Of a stretch of 36,934 nucleotides of DNA, positions 30,579 to 36,934 are shown one piece after another. The notes under the pieces were generated by a model that did no database searches, was not told the DNA's origin, and saw only the letters and a program-made list of their open reading frames with translations. This DNA comes from an uncultured Leuconostoc sp. (lineage in GTDB: Bacteria > Bacillota > Bacilli > Lactobacillales > Lactobacillaceae): positions 1 to 36,934 of the forward strand of contig NZ_CAMJRK010000005.1 of the NCBI RefSeq assembly GCF_946222815.1. The letters run 5' to 3'. Position numbers and translations under genes: made by a program. The first letter of the stretch is position 1. The number at the start of each line of letters is the position of its first letter.

Positions 30579-31946
30579 TTAATCCAAGGCTAATTTTAAA
30601 GCCTCACTCAAGGTTGTCACACCAACAACTTGTATGCCCTCTGGAAATTCGATACCATTCAAATTGTTCTTAGGAACAATAGCACGCTTAAACCCAAGTT
30701 TACGGGCTTCTTTTAATCGTCCCTCAATATCAGCAACACTACGTACTTCGCCCGTTAAACCAATTTCACCGACAAAAACATCACTCGGACGAGATTCTTT
30801 ATCATGGTATGAACTGGCTATTGCTACCGCAATGGCCAAATCAATCGCTGGTTCATCTAATTTAACACCGCCCGCTGCTTTCAAATACGCATCTTGATTC
30901 TGCAACAACAAATTCGCACGTTTTTCCAACACCGCCATAATCAATGACACACGATTACGATCCAACCCTGAAGCCGTTCGTTGTGCATTACCAAACACAG
31001 TTGGCGTCACTAACGCTTGCAGTTCTACCAATATTGGTCTAGATCCTTCAAGTGCGACAACAATTGCTGAACCAGTTGCTCCAGCTAAACGTTCTTCTAA
31101 GAAAATTTCTGAAGGGTTAGCCACTTCAATTAAGCCACCATCGCGCATTTCAAAAATACCCAACTCATTGGTTGCGCCAAATCGATTTTTCACCGCACGC
31201 AAGATACGATATTTATAATTACTATCACCTTCAAAATAAAGTACCGTATCGACCATATGTTCCAAAATTTTAGGCCCTGCAATCGCGCCATCTTTGGTCA
31301 CATGACCAACAATGAAGATAGATATATTATTTGTTTTGGCAATTTGTAAGAGATCTGCAGTAACTTCTCGAATTTGTGATACTGATCCTATTGCTGATGT
31401 CACATCTGGTTCTTGCATCGTTTGCACGGAATCGATCACGACAAAATCCGGTTGTAATTCGTCAATCTGTTTTTTAATGGCCGTCATATCAGTTTCTGGA
31501 TACAAATAGAATTCATCGTTACCAACACCCAAGCGGTCCGCACGTAACTTAACTTGTGTCGCAGATTCTTCCCCAGTGACGTACAAAACACGACCCTCAT
31601 GTGCCAATTGTCCAGAAACTTGCAACAAAAGTGTTGATTTTCCAATACCTGGATCACCACCAATTAATACCATTGACCCAGGAACGACACCGCCACCTAA
31701 TACACGATTGAGTTCTTTTAAACTAGTCGCCACACGTGGTGTTTCTTCAGAAGTGATTTCATTTATTTTTTCAACTTTTGCTGTGCGACCATCCAAACTA
31801 ACACGACTTTTACGATCATTTACTTCAGGGGCAATTTTTTCTTCAACAAATGTCCCCCATTCACCACAGTTCGAACACCGGCCAAGATAACGTGCTGACG
31901 TGAACCCACAGTTTGAACAAATAAATTGTGTTTTAGTTTTAGCGAT
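30579..31946 (-). CDS. radA: DNA repair protein RadA with an apparent AUC start codon
   Basis: 455 aa from the proposed start, matching the family length. Order: N-terminal zinc finger CSNCG ... CSNCGEWGTF (residues about 10-35), RecA-like ATPase with Walker A GGDPGIGKSTLLLQ, RadA-specific KNRFGATNELGIFEM, and a C-terminal Lon-like domain (FVGEIGLTGEVRSV). It drives branch migration in recombination and repair. The frame has no ATG, GTG or TTG between an in-frame TAA at 31959-31961 and a TTG at 31796, which would remove the zinc finger. AAGGAG sits 7 nt before ATC-GCT-AAA-ACT (31944-31946), exactly where other RadA proteins begin MAKTK. Downstream of dut, 85 nt. Confidence 0.9.
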   Translation of the reverse strand: MAKTKTQFICSNCGFTSARYLGRCSNCGEWGTFVEEKIAPEVNDRKSRVSLDGRTAKVEKINEITSEETPRVATSLKELNRVLGGGVVPGSMVLIGGDPGIGKSTLLLQVSGQLAHEGRVLYVTGEESATQVKLRADRLGVGNDEFYLYPETDMTAIKKQIDELQPDFVVIDSVQTMQEPDVTSAIGSVSQIREVTADLLQIAKTNNISIFIVGHVTKDGAIAGPKILEHMVDTVLYFEGDSNYKYRILRAVKNRFGATNELGIFEMRDGGLIEVANPSEIFLEERLAGATGSAIVVALEGSRPILVELQALVTPTVFGNAQRTASGLDRNRVSLIMAVLEKRANLLLQNQDAYLKAAGGVKLDEPAIDLAIAVAIASSYHDKESRPSDVFVGEIGLTGEVRSVADIEGRLKEARKLGFKRAIVPKNNLNGIEFPEGIQVVGVTTLSEALKLALD

Positions 31947-32031
31947 GGTTATTCTCCTTTATCAATTTGCGTTAAACACATGATTTGGCAGCTTTCCTGA
32001 CATGGATTACACTAATACAGTATGTGCTCAG

Positions 32032-32571
32032 TTAATTTTGTCCCGTTGATCCAAAACCGCCTTGGCGTGAAGCTTTTGCGACATTATCATCTCCGTCAGC
32101 CAACAAATATGGTAAGAAAATACCTTGCCCAATGCGCTCGCCTTTTTTGATGTGTACGTCTTTCATACCAAAATTAATGAACTGAAAGAAAATCTCGCCT
32201 TCATTTGAAGGATTATTATAATAATCAGCATCAACAATACCAACGCCGTTAGGCATCATAATCCGTTTTTTAATCGGTCCACTTGAACGCGAAACAAGTT
32301 GCAAATATTCACCATTTGCCATGTACGCCTTGATCCCTGTTGGAATCAATACGGGCTTAAGCATATTTTGCAAGTCGGTATTATCACGAACACCCTTTAA
32401 CTTTCCTAATGACAAGATACTTAATCCCTTAAAAAAAGAATTACTTGTGGCACTTGGAATAATAATATCTTCTGAAGCTTCAAAATCATATCCTGCTGCC
32501 GCTTGTGTACTACGTTTTGGTAAATTAAGACCATCATTGGCCTTAGCTGAAACAACTTCAAATCCGCGCAT
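32032..32571 (-). CDS. dut: Deoxyuridine 5'-triphosphate nucleotidohydrolase (dUTPase)
   Basis: 179 aa. Trimeric dUTPase motifs in order: 1 AAAGYDFEAS, 2 LVSRSSGPIKKR, 3 GVGIVDADYYNNPSNEG, 4 GERIGQGIFLPY, 5 RQGGFGSTG. It keeps uracil out of DNA and supplies dUMP. An insertion of about 40 residues between motifs 1 and 2 makes it longer than the typical 145-150 aa form and like the Gram-positive long type. ATG 32571 is fixed by an upstream in-frame TAA; GGAGG (32616-32620) lies 44 nt away, with a perfect hairpin between. First gene of dut-radA-orf. Confidence 0.95.
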   Translation of the reverse strand: MRGFEVVSAKANDGLNLPKRSTQAAAGYDFEASEDIIIPSATSNSFFKGLSILSLGKLKGVRDNTDLQNMLKPVLIPTGIKAYMANGEYLQLVSRSSGPIKKRIMMPNGVGIVDADYYNNPSNEGEIFFQFINFGMKDVHIKKGERIGQGIFLPYLLADGDDNVAKASRQGGFGSTGQN

Positions 32572-32581
32572 ATTTTTTTAG

Positions 32582-32612
32582 CGTACAACTGACACACAAA
32601 GCACGAGTTGTA
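32582..32612 (-). promoter_or_regulatory. Hairpin between Shine-Dalgarno and start codon of dut
   Basis: Minus strand CGTACAACT / AGTTGTACG, perfect 9-bp arms, about 13-15-nt loop. Upstream GGAGGAAA, downstream CTAAAAAAAT-ATG. Excluding the hairpin, spacing from GGAGG to ATG is 13 nt. The flank GGAGGAAACGT is identical to that of gltX. Confidence 0.65.
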
Positions 32613-32647
32613 CGTTTCCTCCATTTATTAGTTAATCTTTCTTTACT

Positions 32648-32676
32648 ATTATACGGTAAAACCAGGTTGTTTTTAA
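32648..32676 (-). promoter_or_regulatory. Predicted dut-radA promoter
   Basis: Minus strand TTAAAA (32671-32676), 17-nt spacer, consensus TATAAT (32648-32653), about 30 nt before the Shine-Dalgarno. Confidence 0.6.
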
Positions 32677-32814
32677 AAGAGATTTCATGACCACTTTAAC
32701 TTGTCTCCTAAATACCATGGTTCAATCGCTAAGCACTAGATTATGCGGTACAATTAAGGTATCAATAAATGTCATTAAACAGGTTAAAATTTAGTAACAG
32801 AATGGAGAAAAATT

Positions 32815-33096
32815 ATGGATTTCCAACATGAACCCGGACGTTATTTTTTACAAGACAACGACAAAACATTAGCTGAAATTATTTATACGACCATTAACAA
32901 TGGTCAAACATATTCAGTTAACGCAACACGTGTTGATCCTTCTCTACGTGGTCGAGGCATTGCTGCACAGTTACTTGATGCAGTCATTAACGAGGCACAG
33001 ACTAATCATATGACAATCAAGGCAGTTTGCCTTTACGTGAAAAAGGCATTTGCCCAAAACCCCGCTAAATATCAGGAGATTGAGTACAAACCATGA
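32815..33096 (+). CDS. Small GNAT-type N-acetyltransferase
   Basis: 93 aa. Short GCN5-related acetyltransferase of the YidJ-like class (COG2388): the acetyl-CoA loop is seen in DPSLRGRGIAAQLLDAVI, preceded by IYTTINNGQTYSVNATRV and followed by IKAVCLYVKKAFAQNPAKY. The substrate is unknown. TGGAG precedes ATG 32815. Its stop codon overlaps the rpiA start (ATGA), so the two are translationally coupled. Divergent from dut across 243 bp; the plus-strand promoter there is not clear (TACAAT at 32749-32754 and TAAAAT at 32785-32790 are candidates without good -35 boxes). Confidence 0.85.
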   Translation: MDFQHEPGRYFLQDNDKTLAEIIYTTINNGQTYSVNATRVDPSLRGRGIAAQLLDAVINEAQTNHMTIKAVCLYVKKAFAQNPAKYQEIEYKP

Positions 33097-33776
33097 GCCA
33101 AGAATTACAAAAAATTATCGCTGGCCGACGCGCCGCTGAATTTGTTCAAAATGATATGGTTGTCGGTATTGGTTCAGGATCAACAATTGCTCATGTCATT
33201 GCGGCGCTTGGGGAGCGCGTAGTCACGGAAAACTTAAAAATTGTCGGGGTCGCAACTTCTGAAAAAACACGTCGCAACGCTGCACAACTTGGTATTCCAA
33301 TGTATAATGTTGACGATGTTGACAAAATTGATTTAACAATTGATGGTGCTGATCAAATTGCTGATGATTTTTCAGCCATTAAAGGCGGTGGTGCGGCCTT
33401 ACTTTGGGAGAAAATTGTTGCTTTTAACTCACGTGAGAATATTTGGGTTGTTGATGCAACCAAACGAGTATCAAAACTTAATCAATTTCTACCTGTAGAA
33501 GTCATTCCCTATGGTTCAGACCAGCTTTTTAAACGCTTTCAATCTGATGGCTTTCATCCAACATGGCGCTTAGATCAGAATGGTAATCCTGTACGTACTG
33601 ATTCCGCAAATTTTTTGGTTGATTTACATTTACCACTAATTGAAAACCCTCGTGAACTTGGGGATGAATTAATTAAAATGGTTGGTGTGGTTGAGCATGG
33701 TTTATTTACAGATGTTGTCAATCGTGTCGTGATCGGTGAAGATGATCACACCGCTAAAATATTAGAAGTAAAATAA
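33093..33776 (+). CDS. rpiA: Ribose-5-phosphate isomerase A
   Basis: 227 aa. Interconverts ribose 5-phosphate and ribulose 5-phosphate. Motifs: GIGSGSTIAHVIAALGE (phosphate-binding GSGST), LTIDGADQI with the catalytic Asp region, IKGGGAALLWEKIVA (KGGG, catalytic Glu/Lys), and NFLVDLHLPLIENP. It feeds pentoses to phosphoketolase and ribose 5-phosphate to Prs, both encoded in this window. ATG 33093 overlaps the preceding stop; AGGAG lies 14 nt upstream within the previous gene. Confidence 0.96.
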   Translation: MSQELQKIIAGRRAAEFVQNDMVVGIGSGSTIAHVIAALGERVVTENLKIVGVATSEKTRRNAAQLGIPMYNVDDVDKIDLTIDGADQIADDFSAIKGGGAALLWEKIVAFNSRENIWVVDATKRVSKLNQFLPVEVIPYGSDQLFKRFQSDGFHPTWRLDQNGNPVRTDSANFLVDLHLPLIENPRELGDELIKMVGVVEHGLFTDVVNRVVIGEDDHTAKILEVK

Positions 33777-33810
33777 AAAGAAAACGGCCCGCAAATGTTG
33801 TTTTCTTTTT
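33775..33810 (+). terminator. Rho-independent terminator after rpiA
   Basis: Perfect 11-bp inverted repeat AAAAAGAAAAC / GTTTTCTTTTT, loop of 14 nt, ending in a T run; the first arm overlaps the rpiA stop. Confidence 0.75.
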
Positions 33811-33896
33811 GGTTTGGCCAGATAAATAAGTAACTAGCACTAAAAATCTCACTATTTACAAAGAATATGACATGTCAAGATAGGTAACATGTTTAA

Positions 33897-33924
33897 TTGG
33901 TATAGTTGCAACAAGAGATAAAAT
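33897..33924 (+). promoter_or_regulatory. Predicted aspA promoter
   Basis: TTGGTA (33897-33902), 16-nt spacer, TAAAAT (33919-33924), 32 nt upstream of the ATG with AAGGAGAG in between. Moderate match. Confidence 0.5.
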
Positions 33925-33955
33925 AGTCCTATAGGAATTTACTAAGGAGAGCCTC

Positions 33956-35380
33956 ATGCGCACTGAATCTGATTCACTCGGTCAACTCAACATCCCACAA
34001 ACATCTTATTATGGTATTCACACACAACGTGCCTTACAAAATTTTCCCATCTCTTCACAACCAACACACCCCGAATTGATTCGTGCTTTTTTAGAAATAA
34101 AACAAGCAGCCGCCAAAACAAATGCAACTTCTGGCAACCTCGATCGCTCCGTAGCCAAGCATATTGTCGGTGCAACCAAAACACTGCTAAATAATCCAAT
34201 TGATTTATCTATGTTCCCCATTAGTGATATTCAAGGTGGCGCCGGTACATCGGCTAACATGAATGTGAATGAAGTCATTGCTAATGTCGCCTTAGAACAA
34301 ACTGGCCGTGCACGTGGTGATTATAGTTACATCAATCCAAATGACCATGTTAACATGGCCCAAAGTACTAATGATACTTATCCTAGTGCTGGAAAAATAG
34401 CCTTAGTACGTTTGCTAGATCCACTGCTTTTAGAACTACAAAATTTAATTGATGCCTTAGGTAATAAAGCTGATGAATTTTCAACGACTTATAAAATGGG
34501 CCGTACGCAATTGCAAGATGCCGTGCCAACGACCTTAGGTAACAGCTTTCACGCCTGGTTAAAACCTTTACTTCGAGATACTTTACGTATTCAACGTGCA
34601 CGTGAGCCACTTTATATGCTGAACTTAGGCGGTTCAGCAATTGGTTCAGGCATTAATGTGAGCTACCATTATCAAGTACATATTGTGCCAAATCTTGCCG
34701 GCATCACCAAGTTGCCATTAGCACAGGCTCATGATTTATTTGATGCCACACAAAATCTCGATAGTTTAGTCGCTTTATCTGGTAGTTTAAAAACACTAGC
34801 CATGAGTCTTTCGAAAATTGCCAATGATTTGCGTTTAATAAGTTCTGGCCCACGATCTGGCCTACTTGAAATCAATTTACCGGCAAAACAAGCAGGTTCT
34901 TCGATTATGCCCGGAAAAGTTAATCCAGTCATCCCAGAAGTTGTGAACCAAGTCGCTTTTGAAATGTTTGGCTTTGATGCAACAATTACTGCAGCTGCAG
35001 AGGCTGGACAATTAGAACTTAACGCTTTTGAACCGATTATATTTCGTTCATTATTTACTGGTATTGAACATCTCACAGCAGCAATGACTACCTTACGACT
35101 TAACGCGATTGATGGCATCACAAGTAACAAATCACGACTGGCGCAAGATATTGATTTATCTGTTAGTTTTGCTACCGCCATGACACCAATTATCGGTTAT
35201 CAAGAAGCCGCAAAACTTGCCAAAGAATCGATACGAACAGGTAAATCATTGCGTCAACTTGCTGAGAAAAAATCATGCTTTACACCTGATCAATTGACTC
35301 ATATATTTAAAATCGAAGATATCGTCATTAACGCGCGAACACCTGAACATGGGTTAGTTTTGCATACACCAACGTCATAA
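33956..35380 (+). CDS. aspA: Aspartate ammonia-lyase
   Basis: 474 aa, fumarase/aspartase superfamily. N-terminal DSLGQLNIPQTSYYGIHTQRA (GIHT is aspartase-like, where fumarase has GVQT/GPQT), MNVNEVIANVALEQTG, and signature loop GSSIMPGKVNPVIPEVVNQV. The PVIPEVVNQV end points to aspartase rather than fumarase (which reads PTQCEAL). Reaction: L-aspartate to fumarate and ammonia. In lactic acid bacteria the fumarate can act as electron acceptor or be turned to malate. AAGGAG precedes ATG 33956. Monocistronic between the rpiA terminator and the terminator at 35423-35458. Confidence 0.92.
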   Translation: MRTESDSLGQLNIPQTSYYGIHTQRALQNFPISSQPTHPELIRAFLEIKQAAAKTNATSGNLDRSVAKHIVGATKTLLNNPIDLSMFPISDIQGGAGTSANMNVNEVIANVALEQTGRARGDYSYINPNDHVNMAQSTNDTYPSAGKIALVRLLDPLLLELQNLIDALGNKADEFSTTYKMGRTQLQDAVPTTLGNSFHAWLKPLLRDTLRIQRAREPLYMLNLGGSAIGSGINVSYHYQVHIVPNLAGITKLPLAQAHDLFDATQNLDSLVALSGSLKTLAMSLSKIANDLRLISSGPRSGLLEINLPAKQAGSSIMPGKVNPVIPEVVNQVAFEMFGFDATITAAAEAGQLELNAFEPIIFRSLFTGIEHLTAAMTTLRLNAIDGITSNKSRLAQDIDLSVSFATAMTPIIGYQEAAKLAKESIRTGKSLRQLAEKKSCFTPDQLTHIFKIEDIVINARTPEHGLVLHTPTS

Positions 35381-35422
35381 TCATGATATGAGCTTTAATT
35401 AATTTATTATAAAGACAAAATA

Positions 35423-35458
35423 AAGCATCCTAAACACATTTCTGTGATTAGGATGCTT
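35423..35458. terminator. Terminator between convergent aspA and the serine-rich protein gene
   Basis: AAGCATCCTAA-A-CACA / TGTG-A-TTAGGATGCTT, 15 bp with one mismatch and a 4-nt loop. The minus strand has TTTATTTTG after the stem, so it mainly serves the minus-strand gene; aspA on the plus strand may use it more weakly. Confidence 0.82.
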
Positions 35459-35520
35459 ATTAATAACATAAATTTCTTATTTTTTAAGATTAACTTCAGT
35501 GACTTGCCTTTTCAATACAC

Positions 35521-35976
35521 TCAAAATCCCTGTGCTTTTAAATAGGCAATTAAATCTTGGTTATGTTCATGCGCTTTAATGATATACGTATTCAAATCAC
35601 TATTTGAAAAATCACCATCACTCATACCAGCCGCACGTATTTTTTGACGTGCCTCAGTGACACTCATAATCTGACTTGCGGCACTTGACTGGGTGTTAAT
35701 GCTACTTTCTTCTGCTTCATGACCTGTTATTGCAGACGTTGCACTTGATTGAGACACCTGTTGTTCGGAAGTTCCCTGACTACTCTGACTACTTTCTGTT
35801 TGTTTTGACTCGCTTGAACTGCTCACACTGATCGATGATGACTTTTGACTCGGCACGTGTGAACTTTTTTCACTGGTCGTTATTTTTGAATTATTTTTAG
35901 AAAAATGGCCGTAAGCCACAAACAAACCAAAAACGATTACTATCAAAACGACCAAGCTTATAATTTTTTTTGTCAT
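35521..35976 (-). CDS. Serine-rich membrane-anchored extracellular protein, unknown
   Basis: 151 aa. N-terminal membrane segment without a lipoprotein Cys (about 5-25, IISLVVLIVIVFGLFVAYGHF), then about 75 residues of Ser/Glu/Gln low complexity (PSQKSSSISVSSSSESKQ), and a short conserved-looking C-terminus (SVTEARQKIRAAGMSDGDFS ... LIAYLKAQGF). The stalk-plus-domain layout suggests a surface protein whose C-terminal helix pair acts outside the membrane. Function unknown. AAAGG precedes ATG 35976. It follows the GH73 hydrolase by 16 nt and is probably in one transcription unit with it. Confidence 0.75.
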   Translation of the reverse strand: MTKKIISLVVLIVIVFGLFVAYGHFSKNNSKITTSEKSSHVPSQKSSSISVSSSSESKQTESSQSSQGTSEQQVSQSSATSAITGHEAEESSINTQSSAASQIMSVTEARQKIRAAGMSDGDFSNSDLNTYIIKAHEHNQDLIAYLKAQGF

Positions 35977-35992
35977 GCGTGTACCTTTCTAG

Positions 35993-36934
35993 TTAATCTA
36001 GGGCATTTAATTGATAACGTTGAATGCGATTAATCATATTCAACGCATAATTTGGATCAGTCGCATATCCTAGTAGTTGTAATTGTTGTGAAGCATTCTG
36101 ATACGTTTTTGACTGAGAACGTAATGAGGCGGCATAATTTTGTTTCATTTTAAGCGCATAATCTTGCAAACTATCATTTTGGGAATTATATTGTCTAAAG
36201 TTTGCATTAATATAATACGATTGTCCCTTTTTGACTAGAACCACTTTGTTGCTAAAGTCCGTAACCGACATATCTTTTTCGGCCACTTCACGCGTTTTAA
36301 CCTGATAAACAGCGCCGTACCAGTCTGATGTCGCCTTTATGCCAAACAGATTATTTGCTTTTGTTGCCAATTCACTTTGGCCCCATGCACTTTCAGCAAT
36401 GGCTTGTGACAATAGAACCGATGGCCACATATTATTGTCTCCTGCAACTTTAACTGCTTCAGGAATTAATGCATTAACCCACTGCTGTTGAATACTTGAA
36501 ACGCCAGTTAAATTAATTTTTGTACTGGCATCTGTTTCTTGTTTAGCAGGTGTCTGAGCCTGACGTGAGATATTCCCACTTGCTTGATACTGCTGCAATC
36601 CTCTGATATCCATCCAATAGGTGTGACCATCACTAAACGTTACTTCTGCCCACGTTGCATTAGTTGTATCGGCTACCTTGGTTACTGTCACTTGCTCGTT
36701 TGCATAGCTCGTCGCACGTTCTTTTGTGCTCATGCTACTTGCCATTGTTCGCCATGGACCGCCTGCAAATAACCCATCATTTCGACCTGATTGCTTAATT
36801 GTTGCGGCATAGTCCACTGTTTGTTGGTTTGTCATTGCTTGATATTGCTGCAATCCTCTGATATCCATCCAGTAGGTGCGACCATCACTAAACGTTACTT
36901 CTGCCCACGTTGCATTAGTTGTATCGGCTACCTT
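35993..36934 (-). CDS. GH73 glucosaminidase with SH3-like wall-binding repeats (5' end outside the window)
   Basis: At least 313 aa; the frame is open to the right edge, so the N-terminus with its expected signal peptide is missing. The Met at 36868 is internal. Two copies of an SH3/GW-type repeat (TNATWAEVTFSDG-x-TYWMD, then IRGLQQYQA) come first, 85 residues apart; a GH73 domain follows with the catalytic Glu in LSQAIAESAWGQSELA and NNLFGIKA, and the closing YATDPNYALNMINRIQRY. Such enzymes cut N-acetylglucosaminyl bonds in peptidoglycan and act in daughter-cell separation. The WalRK system at the other end of this window typically controls this class. Confidence 0.9.
   Translation of the reverse strand, partial: KVADTTNATWAEVTFSDGRTYWMDIRGLQQYQAMTNQQTVDYAATIKQSGRNDGLFAGGPWRTMASSMSTKERATSYANEQVTVTKVADTTNATWAEVTFSDGHTYWMDIRGLQQYQASGNISRQAQTPAKQETDASTKINLTGVSSIQQQWVNALIPEAVKVAGDNNMWPSVLLSQAIAESAWGQSELATKANNLFGIKATSDWYGAVYQVKTREVAEKDMSVTDFSNKVVLVKKGQSYYINANFRQYNSQNDSLQDYALKMKQNYAASLRSQSKTYQNASQQLQLLGYATDPNYALNMINRIQRYQLNALD
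36582..36679 (-). repeat. Wall-binding repeat, copy 2 (DNA level)
   Basis: 98 bp nearly identical (3 mismatches) to 36837-36934, at a 255-bp period (85 codons), within the GH73 gene. The third-position identity shows recent duplication or gene conversion. Confidence 0.9.
36837..36934 (-). repeat. Wall-binding repeat, copy 1 (cut by the window edge)
   Basis: Partner of 36582-36679. The identity continues to the last base of the window, so the unit is longer and more copies may follow outside. Confidence 0.9.

Noticed and set aside
30579..31796. RadA of 405 aa starting at TTG 31796
   Set aside because: It removes the conserved zinc finger, which is intact upstream in the same frame, and has no Shine-Dalgarno.
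33987..35181. Antisense reading frames of 67-150 codons inside aspA and similar overlapping frames elsewhere
   Set aside because: They lie opposite well-conserved genes and show no recognisable domains; they look like frame shadows.
1..36934. CRISPR arrays, insertion sequences, prophage, tRNA or rRNA genes
   Set aside because: No regularly spaced repeats, transposase or phage reading frames, or tRNA/rRNA signatures were seen; the only tandem repeat is within the GH73 gene.

Overview
The window is a chromosomal stretch of a low-GC lactic acid bacterium, most probably Leuconostoc or a close relative such as Weissella or Fructobacillus. The evidence is a single large phosphoketolase (obligate heterofermentation), Firmicute gene orders (walR-walK-walH-walI; rpsF-ssb-rpsR / gdpP-rplI-dnaB), AT-rich codon use and strong GGAGG ribosome sites. 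Genus is inferred from gene content, not from a database match. I see no rRNA, tRNA, CRISPR array, insertion sequence or prophage.

Layout, left to right. 1-4.9 kb: the WalRK cell-wall two-component system with its membrane regulators WalH and WalI (minus strand). 4.9-9.5 kb: prs, thiol peroxidase, a Cof-type HAD phosphatase, an MFS exporter and a NUDIX hydrolase. 9.6-13.1 kb: phosphoketolase with its own promoter and terminator, then a HutC-type GntR repressor divergent from a YbaK-type deacylase. 13.7-19.5 kb: dnaB, rplI, gdpP, then rpsR, ssb, rpsF, preceded by a small unknown gene with a LexA-type promoter. 19.6-25.5 kb: a T-box-controlled unit of SAM hydrolase, ECF transporter (S, A, T) and dipeptidase PepV. 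25.5-28.4 kb: an unknown acidic protein and two medium-chain dehydrogenases. 28.5-32.6 kb: gltX, a small membrane protein, radA and dut. 32.8-35.4 kb (plus strand): GNAT protein, rpiA and aspartate ammonia-lyase. 35.5-36.9 kb: a serine-rich anchored protein and a GH73 cell-wall hydrolase running off the right edge.

The metabolic genes fit together. Phosphoketolase, RpiA and Prs share the pentose-phosphate pool, and AdhP is a candidate for the ethanol branch. The SAM hydrolase, ECF transporter and Met-like T-box look like one methionine/SAM salvage-and-uptake unit.

The most unusual signals concern translation initiation and regulation. (1) At least five genes (walK, the SAM hydrolase, the unknown 25535-26077 gene, gltX, dut) have a good Shine-Dalgarno sequence too far from the start codon, with an inverted repeat between the two that would loop out the excess and restore near-normal spacing. 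(2) radA has no ATG, GTG or TTG at its N-terminus and appears to start at AUC. (3) gntR and the divergent ybaK have -10 boxes only 7-9 nt from their ATG and no Shine-Dalgarno, so both may be leaderless. (4) A perfect SOS box sits in the promoter spacer of an unknown gene upstream of rpsF-ssb-rpsR. (5) A perfect OhrR-type palindrome overlaps the adhP -10 box. (6) Four proteins end in Asp-Ala-Glu using different codons.
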